Positions 7,588 through 21,100 of a stretch of DNA of 43,178 nt are shown one piece after another; position 1 is the first letter of the stretch, and every line of letters begins with the position of its first letter. Location: positions 1-43,178 of the forward strand of contig JBAROV010000140.1 in assembly GCA_049642465.1 (NCBI GenBank), given 5' to 3'. The notes below the pieces were generated by a model. That model saw only the letters and a list, made by a program, of their open reading frames with translations, ran no database searches and was not told where the DNA came from. Source of the DNA: CAWDPQ01 sp049642465. Its GTDB lineage: Bacteria; Acidobacteriota; Vicinamibacteria; Vicinamibacterales; 2-12-FULL-66-21. Position numbers and translations under genes: made by a program.

Positions 7588-7588
7588 G

Positions 7589-8902
7589 TTACTGCACCTG
7601 GAACGTCGCCCTTGCTTCGACGACGTACGTGCCCGCGGCGAGATTGAACGTGGCGGTGGCCTGACAGCCACCGGCGCCGGTGCAACCGGAGAGTGGCACC
7701 GTCTCAGATACTGGATGCGCCCCGCGCCGTGGTTTGACGGTCACCTGGACTGTCGTCCCACCAGGAATTCCCGTTGTCGTCACATCGATCGGAGTGATCC
7801 CTGAGATGGGGACGACGACGTCAATGCTCCCGAAGACTCCTTGCGGAATGGCAGGAACGGGACTGCCTCCGACACTCGTGACAGTGACGGTCGGTGCAAT
7901 CGGATCCGCGAGAGGTGTTGGACCGACGATGCGCTGGGCGGGCGGATCGGTTGAGAAGGCGTTCAGTGCGCTGTTATCCATCGCCTCGAGGCGAACACGC
8001 CCCGGGGAGCCGGCCAGCGCTTGAAAGCCGCCGCCACCAGGTCGTGCGAACACGTTTGCGGTGTTGACGTGGACCAGTCGGTTCGCGAGCAGCCGAATCG
8101 CGCCGCCAGAGCCGCCGCCGCCCCCTGCAGCACAGGCGCCATTGTCTGGACCTCCACCTCCCGCTCCATCTGCCAACAGCTGGTAGTCGTTGATGGTGAT
8201 CGTCCCGTTGGCCGCGATGACGAGTCCGCCACCGCCACCGCCACCTCCTCCGCCCGCGCTGCAGGTATCCGAAAACGAGCAGCCGCCGCCTCCGCCCGCG
8301 CCTCCGGCGAGTGGAATCAAATCGAGTGCGCCGAAAAATTGACCGCCGCGACCGCCACAAGCGGTTGCCTCCTCGCCACCCTGGCCGCCTCCTCCACCGA
8401 AGCCGGCCCCACCTATGGACATGCCGTAGATCAGCCGGCTCGCCCCGTCTCCCCCTCGAAACGCTCCAGGCCCACCGAGCCCTCCGATCCCCGCGGCGTT
8501 CGTGGTTCCGGTGCTCCCGCCTTCACCTCTGACGTCGAACGTCCAACAACAACCCGTGGTGCTGTCCAGCGTGACATCGCCAGCCACGAGGATGGTGACC
8601 GGACTGTTCCTCGCGTTACGCAGGAACTTGATGTGGTTCCTGGCAGAAAAGCTGCTGAATCTGAAGATCCCATCCTCAGGGACCTGCAGCGTGACTGTCG
8701 TGCCGCTGACGACTGTGCCTGGCGGATGCGTCGCGGAGTTGCGCGAGTCGAAAGCGGGCAGGTTGGGAATGCTCCCACAGCCGCAAATATCGAGCACCTG
8801 CGTGTCGACAGCCCACGGCGCCAGGACGAACGCGAGTGCGATGACCGCAGATCGTGCTCGCCTCACAACGAGGGCATTCCGCGGTGCATTCGGGGTAGCC
8901 AT
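7589..8902 (-). CDS. Glycine-rich exported protein
   Basis: Protein of 437 residues with an N-terminal signal sequence (hydrophobic core about 18-32 after a basic start). About 60-120 is a beta-rich segment. About 125-290 is very glycine-rich with GGGG runs interspersed with short conserved strands (VTILVAGDVTL, GGLVIAANGTITIND, GGAIRLLANRLVHV). This pattern is seen in exported beta-helix-like proteins in which turns are glycine clusters. Paired cysteines (CGC near the mature N terminus, GCCW, CSFSDTC, CAAG) suggest disulfides outside the cytoplasm. The C-terminal ~110 residues form a beta-sandwich-like domain. A Shine-Dalgarno GGAGG precedes the start. It follows the 4007-residue gene on the same strand, separated by heptamer tracts, and may belong to the same surface locus. 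No enzyme motif is seen and the function is unknown. Confidence 0.75.
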   Translation of the reverse strand: MATPNAPRNALVVRRARSAVIALAFVLAPWAVDTQVLDICGCGSIPNLPAFDSRNSATHPPGTVVSGTTVTLQVPEDGIFRFSSFSARNHIKFLRNARNSPVTILVAGDVTLDSTTGCCWTFDVRGEGGSTGTTNAAGIGGLGGPGAFRGGDGASRLIYGMSIGGAGFGGGGGQGGEEATACGGRGGQFFGALDLIPLAGGAGGGGGCSFSDTCSAGGGGGGGGGGLVIAANGTITINDYQLLADGAGGGGPDNGACAAGGGGGSGGAIRLLANRLVHVNTANVFARPGGGGFQALAGSPGRVRLEAMDNSALNAFSTDPPAQRIVGPTPLADPIAPTVTVTSVGGSPVPAIPQGVFGSIDVVVPISGITPIDVTTTGIPGGTTVQVTVKPRRGAHPVSETVPLSGCTGAGGCQATATFNLAAGTYVVEARATFQVQ

Positions 8903-8926
8903 ATCAGTCCTCCAATTAACGTCTTT

Positions 8927-9034
8927 CGCTTGTCAGTCGCTAGTCGCTGGTCGCTAGTCCGTCTCACGCTTGTCAGTCGCTAGTCGCTAGTCCGTCTTAC
9001 GCTTGTCAGTCTCTGGTCTCTGGTCTCTGGTCCC
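8927..9034 (-). repeat. Heptamer repeat tract C with higher-order units
   Basis: AGTCGCT and GTCTCTG heptamers arranged in larger units that each begin CGCTTGTCAGTC, at 8927, 8967 and 9000. The unit spacings of 40 and 33 bases differ by exactly one heptamer. The tract ends about 25 bases before the ATG of the glycine-rich protein gene and faces tract D in inverted orientation. Confidence 0.85.
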
Positions 9035-9061
9035 TGGCATCTGGCATCAGCGGTTGACAAA

Positions 9062-9153
9062 GACTAAGAGACCGAAGACCAGAGACCGAAGACCAGAGAC
9101 CAAAGACCAAAGACCGAAGACCAAAGACCGAAGACCAAAGACCGAAGACCTAC
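9062..9153 (+). repeat. Heptamer repeat tract D (GACCGAA/GACCAAA/GACCAGA)
   Basis: One 8-base unit, then eleven consecutive heptamers of GACCGAA, GACCAGA and GACCAAA, then GACCTAC. The reverse complement of the CTA in this last unit (9150-9152) is the TAG stop codon of the 4007-residue protein gene. With tract C it can form a long imperfect hairpin. Confidence 0.9.
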
Positions 9154-12100
9154 TTAATCTCCACTCCCACAACCGGCGCCGTCAGCAACGGCAACTGCGA
9201 GTTCGGCGGGTTGCCAACGATGACCAGCAGCTCGCGGCGCTGACCCTCGAACTCGAAGAACAACAAAGTTGCGCCAGGCGTACCGGAGATAGACAACGGC
9301 AATTCGATCGTTTGTTCGCCCTGGGCAATCGTGACGGTCGTCGAGCCAGCACCACCGAAGCTGACGAGCGAGGGTGCTCCGCTTGTAACGGTCACCTGAA
9401 TGGGCCCTGCAGCAGGGGTCGTGAGTAACGGAATCTTCAGTGTCGGCAACGAGACCACACTCGCCGGGGCGATCACATGACCCACGCTGCCCGCACGGGC
9501 AATTGAAACGCCCGCGGGCGCACTGGAGACGAGCGGCGTCTTCTCAGCCACCGCATCAATACCCACCGCGACATCCAATGTGAGCGTCTGTCCGGCGGCG
9601 GAGAATGTCAGCGTCGCGCGTCCCGCATTTCCAGTCGCGAGCACGACGTCAAGAGTCTGCTCACCGGCGTGGATGACGGCGGGACTCGTGGCCGTCGCGA
9701 CTGCCGGATCGCTGGATGTGACGTCGACCTGCGTATCGTTCGCCGCCGGGGCGTTCAAGAAACGAACGCGAACGGTACGAGCCGCCGCGGTCGGAGCGAA
9801 TATTTCACCTGCGCGCGGACCCCTGATCGACGAGACGCCCACAGGGCTCGCCGCGATCAGTGGGATCGCGTTCGGTGCAGGCGTCCCCACAACCACTGTG
9901 AGAAGGCGCGTCACGCCACCCGCGCGCAAGACGATCGTCGTCACCCCATTCGCGAGTGTCGTAATCGACACTTGGGTTGTCTGATCGCCAGCGGCGATGA
10001 CGCCAGCTGTGGCGGTCGCAACCGCGGGATTGGTGCTGGTGACGGTCACCGGTGTTTGGGCGCCGGCAGGTGTTGACAACAGCGCCAGCGCCAGAGTGGA
10101 TTGCTCGCCCGCTGCAGCAATCACGTAGCCAGCCGATGGTGCTGGCAGTACCGAGACCCCAACTGGCGGTCCGAACACATACGGGATCCCGAACGGCGAC
10201 GCCCCTCCGACGACGACCTTGAGGCTGCGCGTCTCGCCACCGGCGCGAATGATGAGCGTTGCCGTCCCTGCCTCACCTGCCGTAATCAACAGCGTTGCCG
10301 TCTGGGATCCCGCGGCGATCGGTCCACTGGTCGCCATCGCCACGGCGGGATTGCTGCTCGTGATGGAAACATTGGTGGACGATGCAGCGGGAGCCGAGAG
10401 CACCACGACGTCCACGGTTCTCGTTTGGCCGCCGGGATCCGGAGTGCCTCGCCTCGCGAGCGCTTCGATCTCTGCGGTGGACAACGGGCGCTGGTAGACC
10501 TCGACTTCGTCGAGCAGGCCGTGCCATGCAAAGCTCGGGATGACGACGTTCCGTCCGATCACGAAGGGCTCGGTCGAGTCGGCAACCGCACCTGCGATGG
10601 AGAGGCTCGCTCTTTGCGTCCCGTCGACGAAAATCTTCATCGACTCTCCGTCGTACGTTGCCGCGACGTGGCGCCACACTCCCGGCTGGAGCACGTTCGC
10701 AGGCGTCTGCAAGATCACAGTCTGCCCGTTGATCCACAGGACCCACTGGACGCTATCGTCAGGAGCAGATGGTTGGTCTGCGGTCTCGAGCGTGTACCCG
10801 CCGACATTGCCGCTGGAGCGCTTTTGTGCAATCGGCCGGGCATGGCCAATCGACGTGGGATTCACCCACGCGGCAATCGTAATGCCCGTGCCGGCGTTCA
10901 GGTTGGCATTGTGTGGGACCACGATCTGGTCGTCCACGCCGTCGAAGGTGAACGCCTGGCCGAACTGGCCCGTCGCATACGCCGCGCCGTTTTGCAGGGT
11001 GCCGTGGTTCGTTCCAACGGCATCGAGGGCGTTGCCGTCACCTCGCCACCAGCTTGTAAGGCCAGCCAGAGGACTCCACTCCGGCACGACATTGCTGGTG
11101 ATCGTGACAACCCCCGCAGATGGCGGGTTCACGAGCGACGTGCCTACCAGACTGGCGGTCGGCGAGAACGTCTGGCCCGGTACGACTTCGCTGACCGACA
11201 CGATCGCACTCGCAGTCCCGTAGTTCGACTCACCAAAGATTGCCGTGTTGCCTACAGCCTCGCCGGTGATTGCCGCGTCAACAGACATCTGGCCGGCTGG
11301 CAACACGACGGGATTCACCGGGAAGCTGACGAGCGTCGGATCACCGGCGCGCAACTGGATCTGAACAGCCTCGGCGGCGGCGCTCGTCGTGGAGAACCGC
11401 AGCGTGAGGCTGCCCCCCACGGCAATCCCGGCGAGCGGCGGCGTGACGCGCAAGCCGACCACCACGTGGACGAGGCGAGTGTCGGTGGCGATCTCGTTTC
11501 CTTGTGCGTTGCGCGCCGAAGCAAGGATCGTCAGCGTTGGAGTCGAAGCGGCAGACGGCACCGGGAACGTCGCTGCGAACGTCGGACCGGACGCGGCCGG
11601 CAGCGCCTGTCCGTTGACCGTGTAGACGACGGACGACACGCCAAGCGCCGCGCTGGCTCTCGCCTCGATGCTGATGGCGCTGTTCTCGACAACGCTGGAC
11701 TCCGCCGCGGGATACACGATCCCGAAACTGCCGGTGACAAACGTGAATGTGAACGGCGCAGTGAGCGGCTGCCCGTTGGCGTCGACGAGCGAGTTGCCGG
11801 CAACATCGGTGATGCCGGGAGTCAGCTCGACCACAACGATTGCGTCGGTCGCGAAGGGCGCAGCCGGCGCAAACCGTGCTCGAGCGTTCACGTCAAGGAA
11901 GCTGAACGTTCCCGCCACGGGCACGCCACCGACGCTCACGCGGAAGGATTGCGGTGTGACGCTCGTCGTCGCTATCGGTTCGCTGAACGTCACATCGATG
12001 TTCGTCGTCAATGCGACGCCCACGGCTCCCGCGATCGGGGTCGTGGTCTGCACGCGCGGTCCGGCGGTATCCGGCGCAATCGTCTGGAAGGTGAAGGTCC

Positions 12101-15100
12101 GGGCCTGCGCCAGTGGGTTGCCCGCACGGTCCGTCAACCCAGCGCCGACGGTAACTGTGAATGTCGCGTTCAGCGGCAATGGCCGTGACTGCGGGGTCAG
12201 CGTGACGATTCTGCCGTCGCTGTTGACGCCGATCGTCACCGGCTCCACGGTCGTGCCGCGCAGCAGCGTCACGTTCGCCGCAGACACAGTCGCGTTCTCC
12301 ATCGGCTCGCTGAACTCGATGACGACAATTGACTGGGGATCGACGCCGGTTGCGCCATCCACGGGCTGAATCGATGCAACGGTTGGTGCAACGACATCCT
12401 GGACCGGGACGGCCACCGCCGGCGACTGCCCGGCGTTGCCTGACTGATCGCGTCCGGTCGCCGACAGCGTGAGGGTTCCGCCGGCAATTGGCGGCGTCAG
12501 ATTCAGCGTGAACGTCTCTGTCCGCGCTGTAGCCACGGGGCTGATCGTGCGCGTTTCGGAGAACGCCGCCGCGCCACTGGCAGTCAGCGTGATTTGCGCC
12601 ACGCCAACGGCATCCGAAGCCTGGACGGTCACCTGAAGCGGCTGCCGCGGATCCACCGGGACTCCAGCCGGCGGCGCCGTGACCTGCACGGTAGGCGCAA
12701 CGATGTCGGTGACCGTGACGGTGCGAGAGATTGGCCCGCTCGAGTTGTTTGCCGTGTCGACTGCTTCAGCCGTGAGGATCAAATCACCGGCAGATGTCCC
12801 CGAGGGCAGAGCGACGGGGAACGTGAGTTCGACGGAAGCCGCCGGTGGATTCACGTCCTGTGTGGACGAGGCGGTGAAAACGCCACTGGCAGCAAAGACC
12901 ACGCGCCGAACGGCGGTGTCATCCGTCGCACGGACCTGGAGTGTGACGGTTTGTCCGGGCGCAACTGTCGTTCCTGCTGCTGGCGACAAGACAGTCACGA
13001 GTGGCGTCGCGGTATCGCCGACGGTCAGCGTGACAATTCGCTCGTCGCTGAGATTGCTGGCCGCATCTCTGGCGCGAACGTGAACGGAAATCGTCGCTCC
13101 ATTGGCAACCGACGCAGGCACCGGAATCAGCACAGTTCCATTTCCCGCCAGCACCGGCGGCGAAATCGGGACCACGCCGCTCGTTTCAGTCGCGCCGTGC
13201 GTCTCGACCACGAGTGCCGTCACGCCGACGTTGTCACTGAACGTCGCCCGCAGTGAGGCGGTCTCCCCCTGTAGTACTCGAGTCGAGCCGCTCACGGTCG
13301 TCAGGTCGGTCAGCAGTGGCGGCGTCGTGTCGGGCACAATCACCGGGAACGTACGCGACGTCAACGTGGACTGATTTCCGGCGACGTCATGTGCCCGCAC
13401 GGTCACGTTCAACGACTGCCCTTCCGGCGTTGAGGCTGGAATTGGAATGTCGAATGACACTTGAGCGCTGGCGGCTGGAGGCGCAACCGGTCGTGTGGCC
13501 GTGAACACGGCAGCCCCGGTCGTCTCAACGGAGATGGACGAGAGTTCCCCGTTGTCCGCTGCAGAAACGATGACGGTAGCGCTCTGTCCGGCATCAAGGC
13601 CCGTGCCTGGAGCCGGGCTGACAAACTGCACAGTCGGCACGGTGACGTCGTTCAACGTGATCGACACCGATGCAGTTGGACTCGATGCACCGGCGGTGTC
13701 CGTAGTCGCCGCTCGCAGCAACAGCGGGCCTGGCGCCGCATTTGGCGGAACAGAGACCGTAAACGTCACTTCCTGAGACGAGACGGGAGGATTGACGTTG
13801 AAGGCGCCCGATGTCGTAAACGACCCGGACGTCTGGTACGCAATCCGACTCACGCCAAGGTCGTCCGTACCGCGGACGCGCAGCTGGACGAGGCTGCCGG
13901 TATTGGCGGACGCACCGTCCGACGGCGTCAGAATCGTCACAGCGGGCGCGGTATCGGTTTGGACATCGACTGTCACCGTTGCCGGGGAGCCGATGTTGCC
14001 CGATGTGTCCGTCGCGCGGGCAGAAACCGAGAACGATGGCCGCAATGCGGGACTCACCGGAATCGACGCTTGATACGGCGCCGTTGAATCCGTCGTTACG
14101 ACCGAACCGTTCAACAAGAATTCCACGGTGGCTACGTCCGATGCGCCGGCGATTTGCGCCACGATGCTCACGGTCGATCCTTCGAACGCAGACGTCGGCG
14201 TAGCAACCAGACTCCCGATGCTCGGTGCGAGCGTATCGATCGTGCTGAATGAATAGGCGAGTCCCTGCGCCTGAATGTTGCCGAAGACGTCGGTGGCAGG
14301 CCGGACAGTGACTGAGTACGTGGCATTCGCCTGCAGCGCCTGCGACGGCGTAAAGACGAGAGCGGTGTTGTTCAGCACTGGCGTGATGGTTCCGCCCACG
14401 GCCGCACCGTTCAGCGTGAGCACAATTGCCGGCCCAGTAAACGCAGCCGGGTTGATTGCCTCTGAATAGCTGATGCGGATGACGGCGTTCAGCTGCGTTC
14501 CCACTGCCGATGCCGTCGGTGAAGCCGACAGGACCGCCGGCGGCAGGCTATCCGTTGTCTGGAACGCTGAAACGTGCACATTCTTCAGCGCACGGCCGAC
14601 GCGGTCCTTGATCGCCGTTGTGACTTTCACGTTCACTTGTGTGAAATCGGCGTACGGAGCGCTGGCTGTGAATGTGGCTGTTCGTGCGTCTGCCGACAGG
14701 CTCCAGGATCCAGCGACGGATCCCGCGGCCGTCGACACCACAATGGCCGTCGCGTTGAGTGACGAAGGATCGATTCGCTCGGAGAACTGGACGGCGACGG
14801 ACTGGTTCACCGGCACGCGGGCAGTGCCGTCGGCGGGGGTAACCGACTGGACCTCCGGGTAGAACTCGTCGAGCACGAGATCCCCCAGATCGATTTCCTC
14901 CCCGCCCTCGTCCAGGGTCACGGTTCCGCGAACAAGCCCTTCTCCCAGCGGGTCAGTCACGAGAACCTGATACGTGCCCAAGGCGAGGTTCGTGAACCTG
15001 AAGGTGCCGTCGCCACTCGTCGAGCCAAACCGGCGCGACGCTCCGACGACTTCAACTGCCATGGCTCCAACAGGCGTATTGGTGCTCTCGCGCAAAACCC

Positions 15101-18100
15101 TGGCACGAATAGCTGCTGACGGTTGTAGAGCCACCGGTAAGTCGATGGTGTCGCCGGGTGCGGCAAGTGTCCCCGACGCCGTGCCGGCCAGTTGGGTTCC
15201 TGTCTGGACCGCCGTAACGCTGACGTCGCCAACGGGAGCGGACGGGAACGAGTACGCGCCGTTTGCGTCGGTCTGAGTGGAAGCTCCGAAATTGCGTCCC
15301 GACTTGTTGCGCGTCGACAGCGTGACGATGGCAAACGGCACCGGACTTCCGCCGCTCCGCACGATTCCGGAGACGGCGCCGGTTCCGACAAACGCGATAT
15401 TGACGAGCGCTACTTCGCCCGAATACACGAGCGATCCAGTGCCGACGCCGCCATCAGGCCCGAGCGACGCCACCGCGCGCACCGTCAGCGTTCCCATCCC
15501 CACATCGTCGAAGAAATAGAAGCCGCTGTTGTCGACGGTCGTCACGCGAGAGCCGAACAACACCTGGGCGCCGACCGCAGGTTCCCCGGAAGCGGTCGTC
15601 ACGTGACCTTCGACGCGTCCGCGTTCCGGTACTTGCAGGACGACGTCCACTGCCACGACTTCTGCTTCGAACTCGAGCTGCCCGGTCGCGCTTCCCGACA
15701 ACCCCGACCCTGTCGCGGAGAGACTGAAAGTGCCGGCCGAAACTCCAGGGAAGGAGAACGAACCGTCAGCGTTCGTTGTCGTGCGGAACTGCGCACCGAA
15801 TACGCTGTTGACCGAAATGGTCACGTCCGCGGCGCTCACCGCCGACTGATCGGTAGACAAGCGCACGAAGCCGCGAACCGTCCCCTGCGCAATCTGACGA
15901 ACGTCTATCGAGAGGGTCTGACCGTGGGCGTTCAGCGTGCCCGTCGCTCGCCCTCGACGTGCGGTCACCGGGTCGAACCCTTCAATCGTCACGGCACCAA
16001 GCCGGACGCCGTCGAAATGGAAAATGCCATCGGCGAGTGTTGTGGCGAACGCGTCGCCGCCGGATGAAGACAGCCGAATCTGCGCATTGGGAATCGGCTG
16101 TGTGCCGGCGGTGTTCAGGAAGCGACCCTCGACGACACCGGCTTCGTTCGGGAGCTGCACCGTGATCTCGACCTGCGCGTCGCGCACGATCGTTCCGCTC
16201 GTGAAGCCGCTTACAGCCGACGCCGGGTCGAACGCCGTCACGCTGAACGGTCCTTCAAAGAACGAGTCTCCGCCGGCAAAGACAATCTGTCCCGTCGGCC
16301 CTGTAATTCCTTCTCGCTCTTCGTTCGGGAAACCGCCCGCTCGCACGCGGACCTGCGCGTTCGGCACGACACCATTGACGCCCCGCACTTCGACAGCGAT
16401 GCTGCCCTTTCCCAGCAGGCGAATCGGAATCTCGGCGGTCACGCCCGGAGCCACCGTGCCGCTCGTCGTGCCGACGAAGCCGGTTCGAATATTGTCGGAC
16501 GCGGTCAGCGTGAACGAGCCAGGCGCCACTTCGAAGTGCACGAAACGTCCGTTCGCATCGGTCACGACATTCCGACCCGACAGCGTCACGACCACGTCCG
16601 CGCCGGCGGGCTGACCGTCTGGCAGCAGGACAACTCCGGCCACGACGCTCGTCGGAGCCAGCTTGAGCGTCAGGTCGACGGTCGATCCATGCGCAGGGAT
16701 CTCTCCGCGCGCGGTCATTACGATTGGGGTAAGCGCGTTGGCCGCTTCAACCGTGACACCTCCGACCAAGACATCGGTGAACGTGAACTTGCCGCTGGCC
16801 ACGTCGTTATCGATGACGCGGGTCAGCGGCTCCATGCCAAACCCGATGCCGACCGGCTGGCACTGCGGGAGTTCGATTGTCTGGTCGCCGACTTGAATGT
16901 TGCTGAAGCAGTTGAAATTCTCTGGCGGTCTGAGCTGGCCCACCTTCACGCGCAGCTCCGAAAGACCGACGCGGGCACCGAGCGGCGTCTCGCCGTCCGC
17001 CGCCAAAACCGTCCCCGTCACGGTGCCCTTGCCCCTGAACTTGACGTTGGCGACCCTGACCTCGCCTCGAAACGCCAGTCGGGTGGTGACGATGTTGCCG
17101 TCGGAAAAGTCAGGTGTGAAGGCGCTGACCTGGTACGAACCCACTGGTACGTGTTCGAACCGGTAGCCGCCCTGCGCGTTTGTCAGCCCCGCGAGATTGA
17201 GCCCGCCGAGGAGAAACACCTTGAGTCCAGGTACCGGCGCGCCCGACCCGTCTGTCACGATGCCGGTGATCGTGCCGCGAGCTTCGAGGACAATCTGCAC
17301 GTTCACCGTTTCATTTGGGACGGTCAACGACGCGATGATCGATCCCGTTGACTGGGTCGGCGCGTGGAGTGCCGTAATCGGCCGCTGTCCGAGCGGGACG
17401 TCCTGTAATTCGAACGCACCCGTCGCGTTCGTCGTCTGCAGCGTAGCGCCACCACCAACCTGCGCTCCTGAGACCGGGATCCCATCGGCATCGAGCACTA
17501 CACCGCGTACTTTCCCGACGCCGCCAAAGAGCCGCAAGTTCGCCGTGATTACGGTATTTGCCACCACCGTCGTCACGATGGTCGCTTGTTCAATTCGGGC
17601 CTGATCGATGGCGCGGATAGTGATCTCGCCGGTCGGCAGCAGGTCAATCCGATACGCACCAGAGGCATCGGTGGTCGCAATCCCCCCGCGGCTCGTAAAC
17701 ACTGGAATCCCGGCCGCTGGCGTGACGCCGTCGGCTCTGAACACCTGACCGGCGATGCTTCCCGTTTGCACTGCCGCTTCAACCAACGGAATCAACGTCA
17801 AGTTCTCGACGACCACACCGCCCGCAACCGGAACCGTCGACGCCCGAACCGTTCGGGAATTCGTCGCGCTGTGCGCGGCTTCTATCGTGATGTTTCCGAC
17901 AGGCACGCCGGCGATCGAAAAGGCGCCGCTCGCGTCGGTGAGGGCAGACAGAATCTCGCCGAAGCGTGTGAGACTGCTGACGCGTACCACCGCACCGACG
18001 AGGGGCGCACCGGCCGGTGAAAGCGCTCGGCCGGCGACGGTTCCGGTTCCCAACAGGACAACGTCGAGGTCGAGCCGTTGACCGTGCCGAATGGCCGCAT

Positions 18101-21100
18101 GTACCTCCCCGCGTTCGCCGTTTTCGGAATCGATGGCTTCCAGCGTGGTCGGAAGCGTTCTGACGAAATCAAAGCTGTACGCGCCATTCGCGTCGGCGTC
18201 TTTCACTGAAACCGTCACCGATTGCTGATTGACGGTGTGAATCAGTCGAATGCGGGCGTTTGGCACCGGCGTCCCGCTGCCCCTGATGACTCGCCCCGCA
18301 ATCGTGCCGCCGTCGAGGCCAATCTCAGTTTCGATCAGCGCCGTGGCCGGGGACGGACTCATCGGATTGCCGAGGCGGTCCTCGATTCCAGTGACGGTCA
18401 CGTGGCGCGCCACCAGGGGGCCAAGCCCGTCGCGCAATGAGAGCAGAACCACGCGACCGCCCGGTTGCACGGCGGCGCCGACTACGTCGTTGCCTTCAAC
18501 GTGATAGTTCGTGAGCTGGGCGCCGCTCAAACCATCCTGTGCGCTCGCGCGGCTGACTTCCTCGCTGAAGACGAGCGCGACCACCTGGCCGTACGCGCTG
18601 CCGTCGTTCTGACCCGTCAGGATCTGACTAGCGCCGAGCAGCTTGGGGCCTGCATCCACCACCGCCGTCGAACCAGATGGCTCAATCGCGCGGTCCGCGC
18701 TGCCATCGCCATCGTCATCGACTTCGAGCGCATACGCGTTTGCACCGCCGATCACAAAACGCACGCGCGCGCGCACACCGGCACCGACCGTGACGTTCGA
18801 GTACGAGAGCCTCCGCAGACCGCTTCCGTCTGGCACAACGAGATTGAAGTTGAATGTTCCGGCGGTCCCCGCGCGGACGGCTGCCTCGTGTTGGCCCGAT
18901 TCCGGCGTGGTGATCACGGCCAACTGTCCAACCGCATCGCCGCTTGCGGTCAGCGGAACAAACGAGCCAAATGGAACGTCGCTCGCAATCGCCCCGCCGA
19001 CTGCACTCAGGCCCAGATGTCGAGCCGACGGATCGATAATCTCGACCGCCAGGGGTAATCCCGGCGAAAGGGGCGCCGCGAACACGGCAACGTGTGGTGC
19101 GCGCGAAGCCGCAGCCTCCGACCAGGCGTCGACAAATGCCGTCAGGCCCGATGCACTCACGGCCTCGCCGAACATGCTGCCGATCGCGTCCAGCACCTCA
19201 CGGCCACGCCGCGAGCGGCGGAACAACTCGTCCATGCCGCGGAAATCCTGCTGCGCCCGCGCGAGTGCGGTCGCCTGACCGGTCCCGTAGCGCTCCGGCA
19301 GGCGCGCGAATTCGCTGCCCGACCAGTCGAGCAGCAGATCGCGCGCGATGGCGGACAGCGGCTCCTGTAGACTTGCGCGCTGTCCCGCCTGGGCGAGCGT
19401 GGTCCCGCGGTCGTAGACGATTTGTTGACCGATTGGCAGCAGGCCTTCGGGGGTCACAGGTGAGGTCGCCAGCGCGAACGCCTGGCCCAGGAAGCCCACG
19501 CCGGCGTTTCGCAGCGCCGCCGGCAACGAATTCGCGGCCGTCGGCAACACGAGCGTGTTCGGCGACATCGGGATCCCCAGCGCACCGACCGCCGTCGTCA
19601 GTTCGAACCTGCCGGGAATGCCTTCGGATGTGAACGATGTTGCCGTCACAGTCCCCGTCGTTTGTGCGCGCAAACGGAATGTGACCGTCTGCGAATCGCC
19701 GGCGGCAATCGATTCGATCTGGACCGACTGATTCGACAGGAGCGTGGCACCGCTGATGCTGCGCGGCAGGAGGTTGACCGACGCGAGGTTTGCTGGCGAA
19801 CGTGACGTGTTCGTCAATGTGACGTGTAAGTCGTAGTCCTCGCCGGCGGTAATGGTGGCCGGATGCGACAGGGTCAGCGCGAAGGTCGGGTTTCTCACCT
19901 CGACCGTGCCCAACACTCGACCACTGATCGCCACCGGGCCGATTGGTAGGCCGTGGAGCATGGCGCTGACCTTTATTTCGATCGTGTGGGTCCCCTCCCG
20001 AAGCCCCTCCACCAGGTGTTCGCTGTTACCGCTCTGCTGCGGCAGGATCACCAGCACGTCGTCCGCAGTACCGAGCTTTCCATCAACTCCCGGCAGCGTC
20101 ACGGGCAGCACGCGCGGCTGCTCCGCAGGTGGGCTGCCGAGCTTCGCCATCCTTAGTGGATCGTCGCCGCTCCCCGCCACGGTGTCAGTGCCGGAGGGAA
20201 GGATGATTTCCGCTTTGACGTCGTGCGCCGTGAGATTTGAATGTCCCGGTGCCGAATTGCTGACGAGCGTGAGGATGCTGAAGAACTGGTTCAGATACGC
20301 GATATTGCCCGGGATCACGACCACGCCGGACAGTGGTGGAATGCTGAAGGCACGCTCCACGTCTTCGTCTTCGACCTTCAGAAACAATCCACCGACGCTC
20401 ACATTGGCCGTTTGAAACGCCTCGATGAGCTTCGGGATCTCGATCGATGGCGCTGGCGTAACGGTCGGCTGAAGCGCGGGAAGTTCGAGCGGCGGCGCCG
20501 CCGGAGCCAGCGAGACGCCGGCCCGCGTCGGCACGATCATCGGGAAGCTGATGTTGATGGCTTTGCTTTGAAACCCGAAGGCCGCGCTGAAGTTGATGAC
20601 CTGGTAGTTCGTCTGATCGATCACGATCCCGCGATCGCGGATTTCGTCCGCCGAGAGCGGGCGGGACGTCACCTGTGAGACCAGTACTTGATCGATTACT
20701 TCGAGTGTGACGGTGTCGGGATTCGCGGCGAGGAGCGTCGCGCCGCCGCTGACGAGGCGGATCCCGCGCAGGTAGTGCAATCCGGCGATCGCAAGCGGCT
20801 GGACCTTGAACGGCTCACCGGCGCGCGTCGTCAGCGTCACGGCTTGGCCAAGCGATGGGCCGACGAGTTCGGCAACCAGGATCGCGTCGGCTGGAAACGC
20901 TGCGCGAAGATCGTCGTTTGCTTCTGGGCCGTTTCCGTTCTCACCCGGTACACCGAATACGGTCTCGACGATCGTTGCAATGTTGCGCGGTACGACCTGG
21001 TGCGCGGGGCTGATCGCGATGCCGCCGCCGGTGATGATGATTTTCGAGCGGGCGAGGATCGGATCTGTCGGCTCCTGCGCCTGAATGGTCAGTCCCTGGA

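Noticed and set aside
10101..12188. Long plus-strand open frame of 695 codons opposite the 4007-residue gene
   Set aside because: Arg-rich, no domain or start signal, and fully opposite a well-supported protein. It is a shadow frame caused by high GC content.
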